Shown here: one piece after another, positions 1 to 9,072 of the stretch | Layout: each line of letters opens with the position of its first letter | Numbering within the stretch: position 1 is the first letter of the stretch | From: Flammula alnicola | Taxonomy: Eukaryota > Basidiomycota > Agaricomycetes > Agaricales > Strophariaceae | Reading direction: 5' to 3' | NCBI GenBank assembly: GCA_015499995.1 | Contig: JADNRV010000714.1 | Location: 1 to 16,106 of the forward strand | Length of the DNA: 16,106 bases | Position numbers and translations under genes: made by a program | The notes under the pieces: model-generated | What the model was told of the DNA's origin: nothing | The model's database searches: none | What the model saw: only the letters and a program-made list of their open reading frames with translations

Positions 1-1099
1 CCCAATTCATAAGGTCCCACGGTCGCTTATTAGTACCCGCGATCTCTCCAATGCGATCATCGAAGAAAACACGTTTCGTTTCTCGGACTATTTCCGAAAA
101 GACTTCCAATTCTCGGGGAGCGATCCCGCGAAATCTGAGCAGGGCGTCAGAGCATTCCTGGGACCACCAGGGCTTCGAACGCTTAGTAATAGAGGTCTCT
201 TTAGCATGGGCAGACCATGCCTCCGAGAAAATCTGCGCCACTCCTTGAGCCGCAGTCTCAATCTGATCCTCGGTAGTCATCGGGGCTTTTGGATCTATAG
301 CCGCAAGTCCCGAGGTGATAGATTTAACGAAGGCCTCAACAGACTCCGTAGGAAGAGACATCCGAACCGCCCCGTCAGGGGCGGGAAGGATGTCCAGTGT
401 AGTATAAATCGGGATGTGGTCCGATTTAAGCTGGATGTCCGGGCATCGGACAGTAGACTCATTCACCACCTGATCGGGGGGAACAAAAGCCAGATCGATC
501 ACCGTGCTGCGCTTGGTGCGATCTCTCGGAATGTGTGTGGGCCCAGGGTTGCCAAAAGCGGCAAGCTCAAGTCCAAGGATAGCCGCAGATTGTTGCAGCG
601 ATAAGGCACACCCCTCCCGAGCGGAACCAGGGTCCCAGTCCGGAGAGTGTGCGTTAAAATCTCCCATCATTAGATGACATCGGGGAAGATCTCGATCGTG
701 ATCCCGGAGCCAGTTAATAGCTCCATGATCGGAATCTGAATACACGTTCAGAAGGTAAAAGGAACTCTCACCCGATGAGAGCGAGAGTACCATGATGTCG
801 GGATGATCAATAATATCCCTTCGTTGAGCCGGGCGATACCGGGCCAACCTAGTCGAAACATAGGTCATGACTCGGGGTCGCTCGTCAGGGGTGGTGGGGC
901 GCACCATGGCCAGCCAGTCTGGGTGGTTGGGCGCGCCGACTACATCTTCACCCTTCCTGCTCTTAGCAGATGGGGCGGTTCTTATGTGCCTCCACGGAGG
1001 CTCTTGGATGAATAATACATCATATATTTCGATGCATGTACTAAGTATTACATCGAGGGACATCCCGTCCCTCGCCACATTCCAACTCAAACCCGTATC
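1..1099 (-). CDS. LINE ORF2 protein, N-terminal endonuclease domain (partial)
   Basis: I translated the minus strand by hand. One frame stays open from about 1099 to the left edge (about 366 codons). Motifs in order are those of the exonuclease-endonuclease-phosphatase fold used by LINEs to nick target DNA: WNVARDG near 1084, FIQEPPW (catalytic Glu) near 1000, MMGDFNAHSPDW (Asp/Asn) near 655 to 670, a T/S-V-I-D-L-A-F segment, and KSDHIPI (Asp-His) near 420 to 435. All the usual catalytic positions are present. Two TGA codons (1105 to 1100) sit directly upstream in this frame. The likely start ATG at 1121 is in another frame, four bases after the ORF1 stop, so a one-base slip near 1085 to 1100 probably separates start and body. 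Reverse transcriptase is expected beyond the window. Confidence 0.85.
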
Positions 1100-1125
1100 T
1101 CATCAAGCGTTGTGCCTGCATTAAG

Positions 1126-3136
1126 CTACGTTTTGTGAGTGGAGTGCACGACGTGATTCCAATAATCACGTACCTGGGCATATTTGGCATCGATCCATTC
1201 ACGATCGTACCGGTTGTGCCAGAAATGACACTTTCTGTCGTAAGGTTTATGCGCGCCCTTACAATTAGGGCAGCGCGGGGCATGAGGGCAGTCCACCCAC
1301 CCGGAGTAGGTGGGATAGGTGGAGTTGCCTTGGGATTTCCCTTGCAACACGAAGCGGCGATACGGTGTACCTCCTCCTCGTGTGGCCCGGAGCAATGAGC
1401 GCAGCAGGGCTGAGGAGCCCTGCAAACGTTAGATGGATGGCCCCACCTCCAGCATCTAGTGCAGAGGGGGACGCCAGGGTTGGCACGCGCCGCAAGAATG
1501 CGGTAAGCCCTGCCACGGAACATGAAGGTCTTGTTGATAAGAGCCTTCGCGCGGGCTCCCGATTGAGAGTCCCAGATATTGAGGAACGCCACGCAAGTGG
1601 TGCTCGCCGGGGAGTTGCGCTTAATCCGAGGCTCGGATTTGAAAGGCGCGAAGACGGAGAGTGGAGAGGCAAGAATTGCCATCTTCACCTCGGCCCCTGT
1701 GGTGAGGGTCTTACTGGCGAAATCGCCGTAAGCAGGTAGGTCAAGTACCCGAAGGTACGAGGTGGAAGAGGGGAGGCTGACTGACACTTTGACGGTGTCA
1801 GACTCCGGAAGGATTCTATGCACCCACCCTCGGGCGATATCGAGATCGCTCTGGGTGGACACAAGGGAAGTGGCAAGAGAAATGCCATCGTATGCGTGCG
1901 AGGCAGACAACACCCGATTGGCGCTGCCCGCATCGCGGAAGGCTTTGTCGATCTTGTGGACCAGGTCGACGAGTTTCGTGTCGTGCGGCTTCGTGTAGGG
2001 GCCGCTAAACGCGAGGAGGATCTGCTTGCGTGATGGGCCGGCAGTGGTGAAAGAGGGGTGCTTCTTCTGCCTCTTGGCAGCAGACGCCCGCTCATCGATG
2101 GCCGCCTGCATCGCAGGGACGCGCGGCGGAGGTGGATACCTACCAAGAGCACTACGGCCCGCAGCAGGGTCTCTCTGCGACAAAGGGTTGACCGCCGCAA
2201 GCTCAGCAAACGTGCGCTTACGGGGACCGGCACTCCAAGGAACACCGGATATCCAACCCTTAGGTCGGGGGGGAACAGGAGGCGGAGGCCTCAAGTAAGA
2301 ATCCGCCGGCCTCCTGCGAGACTGGCGGGGAGCAGGAGGGCCCTGCTTTGGCGCAGCCGAAGGCTGCGACGAAGCTGGGCCCACCTTGCTCGTGGGGGCT
2401 CTACCCTTCCCTTTATCCTGACGAGGGGGGGAGGGCGTGAGGTGGTGTCGGTCTCCATGGCAGACGACTCCGCATCACTGGAATGGGGGTCGATCTGGGC
2501 GAGGGGGACGGTGTTGGGCCTCATGACGGTGTCGTCTGGGCCTGAGATGGTCTCTCCGATTACGTATCCCAGAGAGAGGGCTTCGTCTCCGACGACGGAC
2601 GCGGTGATGTCGGTCCATCCGGTAGATTCAGCTGCGGACACCAAGGAGGCGATCGCAGCAGCGAGATCAGTTGCAGGGCGAGCAAGGGCATCGTCAGATG
2701 AACTCGGGTTTCCCCTCATCCATGCTGCAATGGCCCTCGCACTCCGGGACATTTCATCGAGTGCAGCTGTGAGCTCACCCTCCAGGGCGGGAGCTGCTGT
2801 CGATTGAGAAGCAGGAGGAGGAGTCGCCTCATAATCGAGAACGACATCCTCATCCGTGAGGTAGTGGGACGGATCCTGCACAGGTGGCAGGGCCGACGGA
2901 GTAAAGACAGGAGTGCGTTCGCGCTCACTGACTGGGGTTTTGTCCCGCTGTTGCTGAGGGACTGTAGATGAGTACGTCTGCCTCTGAGGAGAGGGAGACG
3001 CAGGGGTAGAGGCTGCCGCCGCCGAAGCAGACGACGAGCCAACTCCAGGAGTGCGCCGAGGCGCAAATCCAGACAATCTCTCCGATGCGCGAGATCTGCT
3101 CGGCGGATCGCCACCAGAACCGGGTTTGGGGGGCAT
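1126..3136 (-). pseudogene. LINE ORF1 (nucleic-acid-binding, zinc-knuckle protein), frame-broken
   Basis: Begins with ATG at 3136 (MPPKPGSGGD). The first about 240 residues are low-complexity Ser/Pro/Ala-rich sequence. The frame changes in a run of seven G on the plus strand (2425 to 2431): past it the next frame reads QDKGKGRAP and continues with a basic, proline-rich stretch, then a folded middle domain, then the knuckle CTRCWRWGHPSNVC (about 1430 to 1470) and a second Cys/His cluster beginning CCAHCSGPH. A second frame change near 1291 to 1302 leads into CPHAPRCPNC and a final C/H motif, ending in the conserved-looking DREWIDAKYAQVRDYW segment and a stop at 1126 to 1128. In related fungal LINEs ORF1 is one continuous RNA-binding protein of the retrotransposition particle. 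Either the copy is dead or the homopolymer slips are assembly errors. Confidence 0.8.
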
Positions 3137-3249
3137 TGCTGTGTTATCTGTCGATTGGTAAACTAGCGCTCAGGAGCGCTCAACGAGGAGGAGCTGTGGG
3201 GGACGATGTTGGTGTTGCTGAAGTTGTTTCCCACGGTCGCACGAAGTGG
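3137..3249. other. Junction between LINE and LTR element
   Basis: Non-coding stretch between the ORF1 ATG and the stop of the next minus-strand ORF. It contains two AGCGCT palindromes separated by CAGG (3165 to 3180), a possible small hairpin. The LINE 5' UTR and the insertion point into the LTR element should lie here, but no target-site duplication can be identified because the other LINE end is outside the window. Confidence 0.4.
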
Positions 3250-3735
3250 TTACCGAATAAGGAGGAGATGGTAATCTTGTGTGGTGACCACCCGATTGGT
3301 GTATTCTTCATAGGTGAATGTGATGTCTGTTCGATTGGTCCAGTTGGTTGCCTCTGGTGCACTGGTGGTTTCCCAACCAGAGTAGTCGGGAGGAGTATCC
3401 CAACCGGAGCTATCAGGATCTGGCACAAGGGCCGGGATGGTGTCATTTGCAGTTTCAGCTTCTACGGCATTGGGACCAGGCCCTTCGGGGTGATCGGCTG
3501 CATCAGTGTTGCTTCGTACCCTACTGAAGACGGCATCTATGGCCGTACAGCGAGACTCGGGAGTGTTGGTGGTGCCAGTGGTGACAGAGTCGCCGTTAAC
3601 CCAGTTTTGGGCAGAGTTGGAAGGTGCTTCTTCAAGGGAGAGGTCCTTGGTGCGGTTGATGAGCTGGTCGATAATGTTAGAGGTGGTGGACATGTTCGAG
3701 GAGAATGGAATGGGGATTTTTGGGATATGATTCAT
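3250..3735 (-). CDS. Extra ORF Y downstream of pol, unknown function
   Basis: 161 codons from ATG at 3735, or 151 codons from a second in-frame ATG at 3693, which begins MSTTSNIIDQLINRTKDLS. The protein is acidic and rich in Thr, Asn, Ser and Pro. It has a short internal repeat of the form SGWDTPPDYSGWETTS near residues 105 to 125 and a WTNRTDITFTYEEYTNRVV segment near the end. No membrane segment, zinc knuckle or catalytic motif is visible. It is on the same strand as pol, downstream of ORF X and directly next to the LINE, which may have truncated it. I do not recognise the family. It could be a 3' accessory protein of the LTR element or the start of another retroelement's gag-like protein. 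Confidence 0.45.
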   Translation of the reverse strand: MNHIPKIPIPFSSNMSTTSNIIDQLINRTKDLSLEEAPSNSAQNWVNGDSVTTGTTNTPESRCTAIDAVFSRVRSNTDAADHPEGPGPNAVEAETANDTIPALVPDPDSSGWDTPPDYSGWETTSAPEATNWTNRTDITFTYEEYTNRVVTTQDYHLLLIR

Positions 3736-3807
3736 ACAATTTTTATACTAAACTACATGGTCAGTGCGGGATGAGGGCGGTGTCATTTTGACTGGTCTTG
3801 AGTCATT

Positions 3808-4284
3808 TTATCGGGTGTGTTTTCGGAATGACTGGACCAAGTCGTCAATCGATTTGTTGATTTTCCGGAGCAGTCCAAGCGTCGGCTCAGACTGACTCTT
3901 CTGGATGGGGCGACGACCAAAAATGAGTGGGGTCGGGTCCGTCGAGGCTGTGGAGAACCTTGAAGAAGGCTCGGGTGAGTCAGAGATGACTCAGAGGGTA
4001 GAGAACCGGGGCTGTGTTTGTGAAGCCTGTCGATGGGTGAGAATTCCTTCATCATTGAGGATTTCTTCAAGCTCTTGTCGTCTATACTTCAGTCTCCTTG
4101 CGATTTCTCGCAGATTATCCTCCTCCTTCTTCACATCTCTGTATATGTCTTCTGTTTCTCGTCGAACTGGGGTCCAACCTTCTTTGAAGAGAAGTGGGCA
4201 ATGCGTTGAATATGGTCTGGGTGGTGGCGATGACTGGGCTCGATGTATAGATGGTACTCGAAAATAGAACGTGGGGGTCCACAT
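3808..4284 (-). pseudogene. Extra ORF X downstream of pol: coiled-coil protein with one internal stop
   Basis: 158 codons from ATG at 4284 to TAA at 3810 to 3808, broken by a single TGA at 3993 to 3991. The reading continues sensibly after that stop (VISDSPEPSSRFSTASTDP), so this is one gene with a nonsense change, probably CGA to TGA. Residues about 35 to 75 include GWTPVRRETEDIYRDVKK and a run of charged heptad-like sequence (REIARRLKYRRQELEEIL) that should form a coiled coil. The tail has LLRKINKSIDDLVQSF, a second short amphipathic helix. It starts about 50 bases after the pol stop on the same strand. It is not part of the standard chromovirus gene set and I do not recognise it. The shared style of decay links it to the LTR element. 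Confidence 0.5.
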
Positions 4285-4334
4285 GTCATATAGGGATAGT
4301 GGCTGTGTTTGATTGTGTGATAGGCTGCGAGCGT

Positions 4335-4538
4335 CTAAGTTTGACGTTTCTGGTAAGGCGGGAGGTGGACGTGTTGTTTGTAGGCTGTGAGGATTTCCTG
4401 TGTGTTTGTAAGCCCGCTTTCATTTTCCCAATTGGCTTCTTCGACCGAATAGCCTTTCTATTTGATGAGGAACTGGTATCGGCCATTTCGGAGTTTCTTG
4501 TGACTCAGAATTGAGTCGACTTCATATTCTTCTTCTCT
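4335..4538 (-). pseudogene. Chromodomain at the pol C-terminus, interrupted by TAG
   Basis: The end of pol reads EEEYEVDSILSHKKLRNGRYQFLIK, then TAG at 4460 to 4458, then KGYSVEEANWENESGL and TNTQEILTAYKQHV, ending at TAG 4337 to 4335. This is the chromodomain pattern (E-V-x-x-I-L, then Y-x-V-K-W-x-G-Y, then E-x-x-W-E). In chromoviruses it tethers integrase to modified chromatin and guides integration. The stop sits exactly where the family has Trp before K-G-Y, an aromatic-cage position, and is one transition away from TGG. A protein ending here would lack the C-terminal half of the domain. Confidence 0.8.
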
Positions 4539-5675
4539 GTTGATGAGATCCGGAGGAGGCTGTGTGAAATTCTTCCCGTGAATCTCATTTTCCACATATG
4601 GCATTAAGAGGACAGCGTGGAAAACGTCGTGAATCTTCCAATGTTTCGGAAGTTGCAATCGATAGGTTAGGGGTCCCAGAACGTCTTTGATCAAAAATGG
4701 TCCTTCCCGTTTAGGTGCCATCTTTTTGTTGTAATGCGTCTTGAGATTTCGTGAATCCAACCAGACTCTTTGTCCTTTCTTGAAGGGGACAAATCTCGAT
4801 TGGCAACGTTCGGCTATTCTTGCTCGGGCTAGTTTGTGTGCTGCAAGTGCTTCTTCTCGATCTTTGATTAACTGCTTCATTCGGTCTTCAACGGCAGGAA
4901 ACTTCGTGTTTTCGAATGAAGTGGGAATGGAGATAGGTGAATACCCCATTTGTAGTTCAAATGGGGTTCTCTGTCTGTCTGCATGTCGCCGATCATTGTG
5001 TGTGAATTCCAAAGTGCTGATAGAGTTGAGCCAAGTGTCTGGATTTGATGAGCAATATATGGAGATGTATGCTTTGATTTCCTGGTTAAGACGTTCTGTA
5101 GCGCCATCAGACTGCGGGTGATAAGCAGTGGTCAATTTGGATTTGATGCCAAGAAGCTTCAGAAGCTCTCGGAAGGCTTTTGCCGCAAATTGAGGGCCAC
5201 GGTCAGACCTGAGGCTGTCAGGTAGTCTGAATCTTCTGTATAGATTGTCCAAGAGTAGGCGTCCAGTTTCTTCTTGTGTGACCGAAGTGGAGCAAGGAAT
5301 GGTAATCACCCCCCCTGTAAGACCATGGTTGACCACGACCAGTACGGCATTTTTTCTGTCGATCTCGGGCAATCCAGTAATGAAATCCATCATTGGGTCG
5401 GCAAAGGGTCGTTTCAAATGAGCAGTTTCCTGTGCTATTAATGCCAGGTGTGACGGGTTTCTGTTGATCTTGAATTGTTGACAGATTCCGCATCCTTTCA
5501 CGTAGGATTTCACGAAGGTTCACATGCCAGGCCACCAGTAATGTTCCTGAATAGCATTGTACGTTTCGAGTTCACCCGGGTGTCCAGCTGTCAGAGGTTC
5601 CTGATATTTTTCCATGATTTTGCGTCGCAGCGATTGACTATTAGGGATATAGTTTTTCCCTTTGTAGAACAATAA
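4539..5675 (-). pseudogene. Integrase domain of pol, one internal stop
   Basis: From 5675 the frame reads through a zinc-binding N-terminal region (AGHPGELETYNAIQEHYWW), hits TGA at 5522 to 5520, then continues with GCGICQQFK (the Cys pair of the HHCC finger). The catalytic core shows all three acidic positions: PMMDFITGLP, LRSDRGPQF and ATERLNQEI. The C-terminal part (VWLDSRNLKTHYNKKMAPK, HDVFHAVLLMPY) is the usual GPY/F-like region before the chromodomain. The enzyme would join element cDNA to host DNA. The expected first His of the finger is not obvious (the region reads EKYQEPLTAGHPG). A TGA at 5678 to 5676 separates it from RNase H. Decayed but easily recognised. Confidence 0.88.
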
Positions 5676-6527
5676 TCATTTTCCGTTGTGTTCGGCAGTG
5701 GTCCAGTCCTCTAGTCCTTTTTGTAGGTTCCGTTGTCCATCCTCCAGCAGTATTCTGAGCGCTTCTGCTGCTTCAGTGTCGAGGTTCAGAGAGTTGGCGA
5801 TTTTTTCCTGCAGTTCAAGGTCTATGAGGTTTACGAAGAGGCCCTCGGGCAAGAGGGTCATGTCATCGTTGTCGGTGTCATTGTCTGGGACATGGTCTGG
5901 TCGTCGAGACAGTGCGTCGGATTGGATCATTTTATTTCCTGCTTGGTGGACTAATTTGACGTCGTATTCTGACAGGAATAGGGACCAGCACGCTTGTCGT
6001 CTGTTCAGTTTCTGGGCAGAACAGAAGTAGGTCAGGTTCTTGTGGTCTGATAGGATAGTCATCGTGAATGGTGATCCTTGGATATAGTGTCTCCATTCTT
6101 GCATGGCTCGGATGATCACCAGGAGTTCTCTGTCATAGATTTCATAGTTCTGTTCGGCCGGTGAAAAGGTCTTCGAGATGAATGCACAAGGGTGTCTGGA
6201 GCCGTTTGTGTCCAACTGTGATAGCATGGCACCAGATGCGTACTTCGAAGCATCGCATTCTATCTGGAATGGTTTGGTCATGTCCAGCATTAACAGTACG
6301 GGTTCCTCAGTAAATCGTTTCTTCAAGGTATCGAAGGCCTTCTGTGCTGCTTCCATCTATTCAAAGGGTTGGTCCTTCTTCAATAGTTCATTCATTGAAC
6401 GGGCTATTTCAGAATAGGCTCTGATGAATTTCCGGTAGAAGTTTCCGAATCCAAGAAATGATCGAACTTGTTTGACCGTCTTCGGTATCGGCCAGTCTGT
6501 GATTCCCTTGAGTTTGGCTGAGTCCAT
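5676..6527 (-). pseudogene. RT connection and RNase H domain of pol, internal stop
   Basis: Starts right after the TGA at 6530 to 6528. The first part ([18 protein letters not shown], then [15 protein letters not shown]) is the classic RT thumb/connection segment of Ty3 elements. TAG at 6359 to 6357 interrupts it before MEAAQKAFDTLKKRF. RNase H follows with IECDASKYASGAML (first Asp), YDRELLVIIRAMQEWRHY (Glu) and ILSDHKNLTYF (Asp), plus SLFLSEYDVKLVHQAG and ALSRRPD at the end. This domain removes template RNA during reverse transcription. The linker to integrase ends at TGA 5678 to 5676. The TAG lies where relatives have Trp in F-x-W, one transition from TGG. Confidence 0.88.
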
Positions 6528-7367
6528 TCAGATCCATCCTTCCTCAATGATCATGCCCAGGTATTCCATCATCGGGAGTTCAAAGAAGCATTTCTCAGGT
6601 TTTAGGAATAAGTCATTTTCTCGTAGGCGTTGTAGGACCCTTCTGGTGTATGTGCGCAGTCGTTCCTTGTCTGATGAAAAGAGCAAGATGTCGTTCATAT
6701 AGATGATTATCCAATATTCGATGTGCGTTTCGGAGGTCATGTCCTTGAAAATATCGTCCATCATGGACTGGAAGGTTGCCGGGGAGTTGCACATGCCAAA
6801 GAACATGACCGTCGGTTCGAATAATCCTTTGTTCGTTTTGAATGCTGCTTTCCATTGGTCGCCTTCTCTAATTTGGACATTGTTGTAGCCCCAACGAACA
6901 TCAAGTTTGGTGAAATATTTGGCCCCTTTCAGTTTGTCCATCAGTTCAGGGATAAGCGGGAGAGGGTAGGCGTTCTTGATCGTCCAATCATTCAGAAACC
7001 GGTAATCTTGGCAGGGTCTTAGGCTTCCATCTTTCTTCATAGTGAAGAAAAAAGGAGACGCCATCGGGGATTCAGATGGTCGGATATAGCCTTTGTCCAG
7101 GTTTTCTTTTAAGAATTCGCCAAGTTTTACATCCTCAGTAGGGGAGAGGGCATAGGTTTTGAACGATTTCGGTTCGAAACCTTCCTTCATCTCGATCTTG
7201 TGGTCCCAAGATCTGGATTCAGGAAAGCGAGCGGCTGCCTTTTTGTCGAAGATGTCCAAATATTCGTGGTATTCTGCCGGTATCATTTCTTCCAGGGTTT
7301 TCTCTTCTTTGGTTTTTCTTGGGCGAAGGCGAAGGTTTGTGCTTGGGTTGTCTTGGCATTGATCCAA
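6528..7367 (-). pseudogene. Reverse transcriptase domain of pol with mutated active site
   Basis: About 280 open codons. Motifs in order: [20 protein letters not shown] (start of RT), [69 protein letters not shown] (first catalytic Asp kept), [20 protein letters not shown] and YMNDILLFS. The last should be Y-x-D-D; here the first Asp is Asn (AAC at 6695 to 6693, one G to A step from GAC). An RT with Asn there is expected to be inactive. The frame ends at TGA 6530 to 6528 immediately before the connection segment. The codon at 7367 is only the first Met of this frame; pol reaches it through a frameshift near 7300. Confidence 0.9.
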
Positions 7368-7588
7368 GTCTCCTTTGTTTCTTTGGTAAGTTCGCCGTCG
7401 ATGAAAGAAATTACCAGGTCATCTGTGGTGTCCGTTTCTGTGTGGGGTTCGTCTGAGGTTACCTCGACAGTCCTCTTCAATACGGGAGTAAACTCCGTGT
7501 ACATGGGGCTCCTGTCAGGTTCTGGATCAGTCCTCAGTTCGTCAAGATGTAGGTCCATTTCGTCCGATGAAGGGGTGAACCCCTTCAT
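7283..7588 (-). pseudogene. Protease to RT linker of pol, in a third frame
   Basis: Between the protease frame and the RT frame a separate minus-strand frame reads MKGFTPSSDEMDLHLDELRT and continues acidic ([20 protein letters not shown]) to [20 protein letters not shown], then must shift near 7300 to reach [16 protein letters not shown] of RT. The protease frame ends in a TGA that overlaps the ATG here (CCATGAAGG near 7587), so a second one-base slip lies there. Segments of this kind, ending in I-N-A-K-T-x-x-A, are usual between protease and RT in fungal Ty3 pol proteins. Either two one-base indels have occurred or one compensates the other. Confidence 0.65.
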
Positions 7589-8100
7589 GGTTCCTTTGCT
7601 GGTTTGGTCCTAAGGAGTCGAACGAATACGTCCCTGAATTTGCGAAGGGAGTTTTTAATTTTCTCTCTCCAGGTCAGAGTTCCCTGTTCCCAGTCAATGT
7701 TCGGGTTTCGTTTTTGGAGCCAAGGGAAGCCCAGAATAATCTTCTGCTTCCCGAGGCCGGTGACTAAAAGTCGGGTCAGGTCTGTTCTTCCATTGATGGT
7801 GAGGTCGATGATGACATAGTATGATATCATTCCTTCCTTATTAGGTGTTCTGTCCACATTCTTGGCTTTGATCGGTCTCCAAAGCCATCGCAGTTTCAGC
7901 CCAAGAGAGTTCGCAAATTGCTGGTGGATGAATTGTCCACCAGCGCCTGAGTCCAAGAGGGCGGTGGTTCCAACGATTTTTCTACCGTTCTGACTTTTGC
8001 ACGAGAGAGAGCATGGTAATTGCATGGTTTGATTCTCGATCTCAGCTACTAATACAGAGTGAATAGAAAGATAGGGAGAGACTGACGTTGGGCGGCGTCT
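7585..8100 (-). pseudogene. Aspartic protease domain of pol
   Basis: The minus-strand frame open from 8355 to 7585 is genuine from about 8100: LSIHSVLVAEIENQTMQLPC, then TTALLDSGAGGQFIHQQFAN with the D-S-G-A active site of retropepsins, later LLVTGLGKQKIILGFPWLQK (the I-L-G flap-side motif) and NPNIDWEQGTLTW. The enzyme would cut the Gag-Pol polyprotein. Upstream of about 8100 the same frame is only a shadow of gag. The switch from the gag frame lies near 8085 to 8095, where VSLSLS in one frame continues as LSIHSV in the other. It may have been a real gag/pol frameshift or may be a later indel. The frame closes at TGA near 7585. Confidence 0.82.
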
Positions 8101-9072
8101 CCCTATTAAAACCCTCGTGTCCTTCAGCCAAGTCATCCAGGCAGGCATCTTTCTCTTCGGTATCCAATTCCTCGATGAGTGAACGGATGTGGGCACTGGT
8201 CTGCCTGCCAGTGAGTTTCTTCTTTGGCGGTTCATATCGTTTCTGTTGGTTCGTCGGGTTTTGTCTCCTCTTCTTCTTCGGGCAGTCGCGTGCCATGTGG
8301 CTGGGCTCCCTGCAGAAGAAGCAGGCTCCTGTTCTGAGGAGTTCATTTCGTTCATCGGTTGTCATCGCATTGACATCCATTGTGTCAGGGTCGCGCGGTC
8401 AGTACGAGAATGGGCGTCTCATGGGTTTCGGTTTGTATTTCAGTTTCTGATACCCAGAGTTCTGTCTGGCGTATCTCTTCTCAATCGTGTCAGTGATCTT
8501 CATGTTCATTTCACGGTCTTTCGCTTTGTCATACCATCCTTGGAGAGTAGTTGGTCGGGTCTCGAGATGCATGACTTCTTTCAACAACTCTGTCCTAAGG
8601 ACTTCTGGAACAGGTCAATTAAAATCGACGGGTCAGAGATCCCGGTCTTCTTGACCAGGATTTTGAAGTTTGTGATGTGTTCTTCTAAGGGTGCCTTCCC
8701 TTGTCGGATCACATATAACTGTTTGAGGGAGTTACCCTTCAGGTCGGTGATCTCATAGTCTTTGTCGAGTTGGTCGATAAAGGCGTCCCAGGTTCCAAGG
8801 TCCAGCACTGCATTGGTCGCTGGAGTCGTTCCAACTGCAGGAGCGGCGGGAGTATAGTGGGAGTCATAGAACTCTTCAGCCCAATTAGATGCAGCTTCCC
8901 CTCACATGAAGGAGAGAACGAAGACGATCTTCTTCTCGTCTGTGTCGTAGACAGCGGAATTGATCTTTAGGTAAAGCATCACCGTCTTCTTCCAAGAGGC
9001 ATATTTTTCAATATCGCCATCAAAGTCCTGGGGTCGGTTCAAGTTTATTTCTTTCAGGGTAGGATTAGCCAT
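8042..9072 (-). pseudogene. gag: Gag (capsid and nucleocapsid), two stops and a frameshift
   Basis: From ATG at 9072 the frame reads MANPTLKEINLNRPQDFDGD and IEKYASWKKTVMLYLKINS (start of the retrotransposon capsid fold), then TGA at 8904 to 8902, then GEAASNWAEEFYD, then DLGTWDAFIDQLDKDYEITD and KAPLEEHITNFKILVKKTG. A one-base loss near 8590 to 8600 shifts to RTELLKEVMHLETRPTTLQGW. Another TGA (8401 to 8399) precedes MDVNAMTTDERN and the zinc knuckle CFFCREPSHMARDC (CX2CX4HX4C), the RNA-binding nucleocapsid part. This is a standard Gag layout for Ty3 elements. Both stops are one transition from CGA. The start at 9072 is the first Met before the capsid homology; a proline-rich leader upstream may also be coding. 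Confidence 0.85.

Larger units (their letters stand above)
1..3160 (-). mobile_element. Non-LTR (LINE-type) retrotransposon, 5' half
   Basis: A minus-strand element that reads leftward: an ORF1 with zinc knuckles (3136 to 1126), then ORF2 beginning with an apurinic-type endonuclease, open to the window edge. Reverse transcriptase would lie beyond position 1 and is not seen. The ORF1/ORF2 order, the multiple Cys/His knuckles at the ORF1 end and the endonuclease motifs are typical of Tad1-like and related fungal LINEs (family knowledge). The 5' end is not defined. I place it just upstream of the ORF1 ATG, in 3137 to about 3200. The adjoining sequence from 3250 rightward belongs to an older LTR element, so the LINE probably inserted there. 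Frame slips exist, but no in-frame stop was found inside the reconstructed frames. Confidence 0.85.

Noticed and set aside
2058..2807. Plus-strand ORF of 249 codons opposite LINE ORF1
   Set aside because: Shadow of a GC-rich coding region on the other strand. The minus strand has zinc knuckles and typical ORF1 composition; the plus translation is Arg-rich with no motif.
3137..4335. A 3' LTR directly after pol
   Set aside because: No match to the LTR ends or to internal words of 9583 to 10068 was found. The stretch instead holds two same-strand ORFs.
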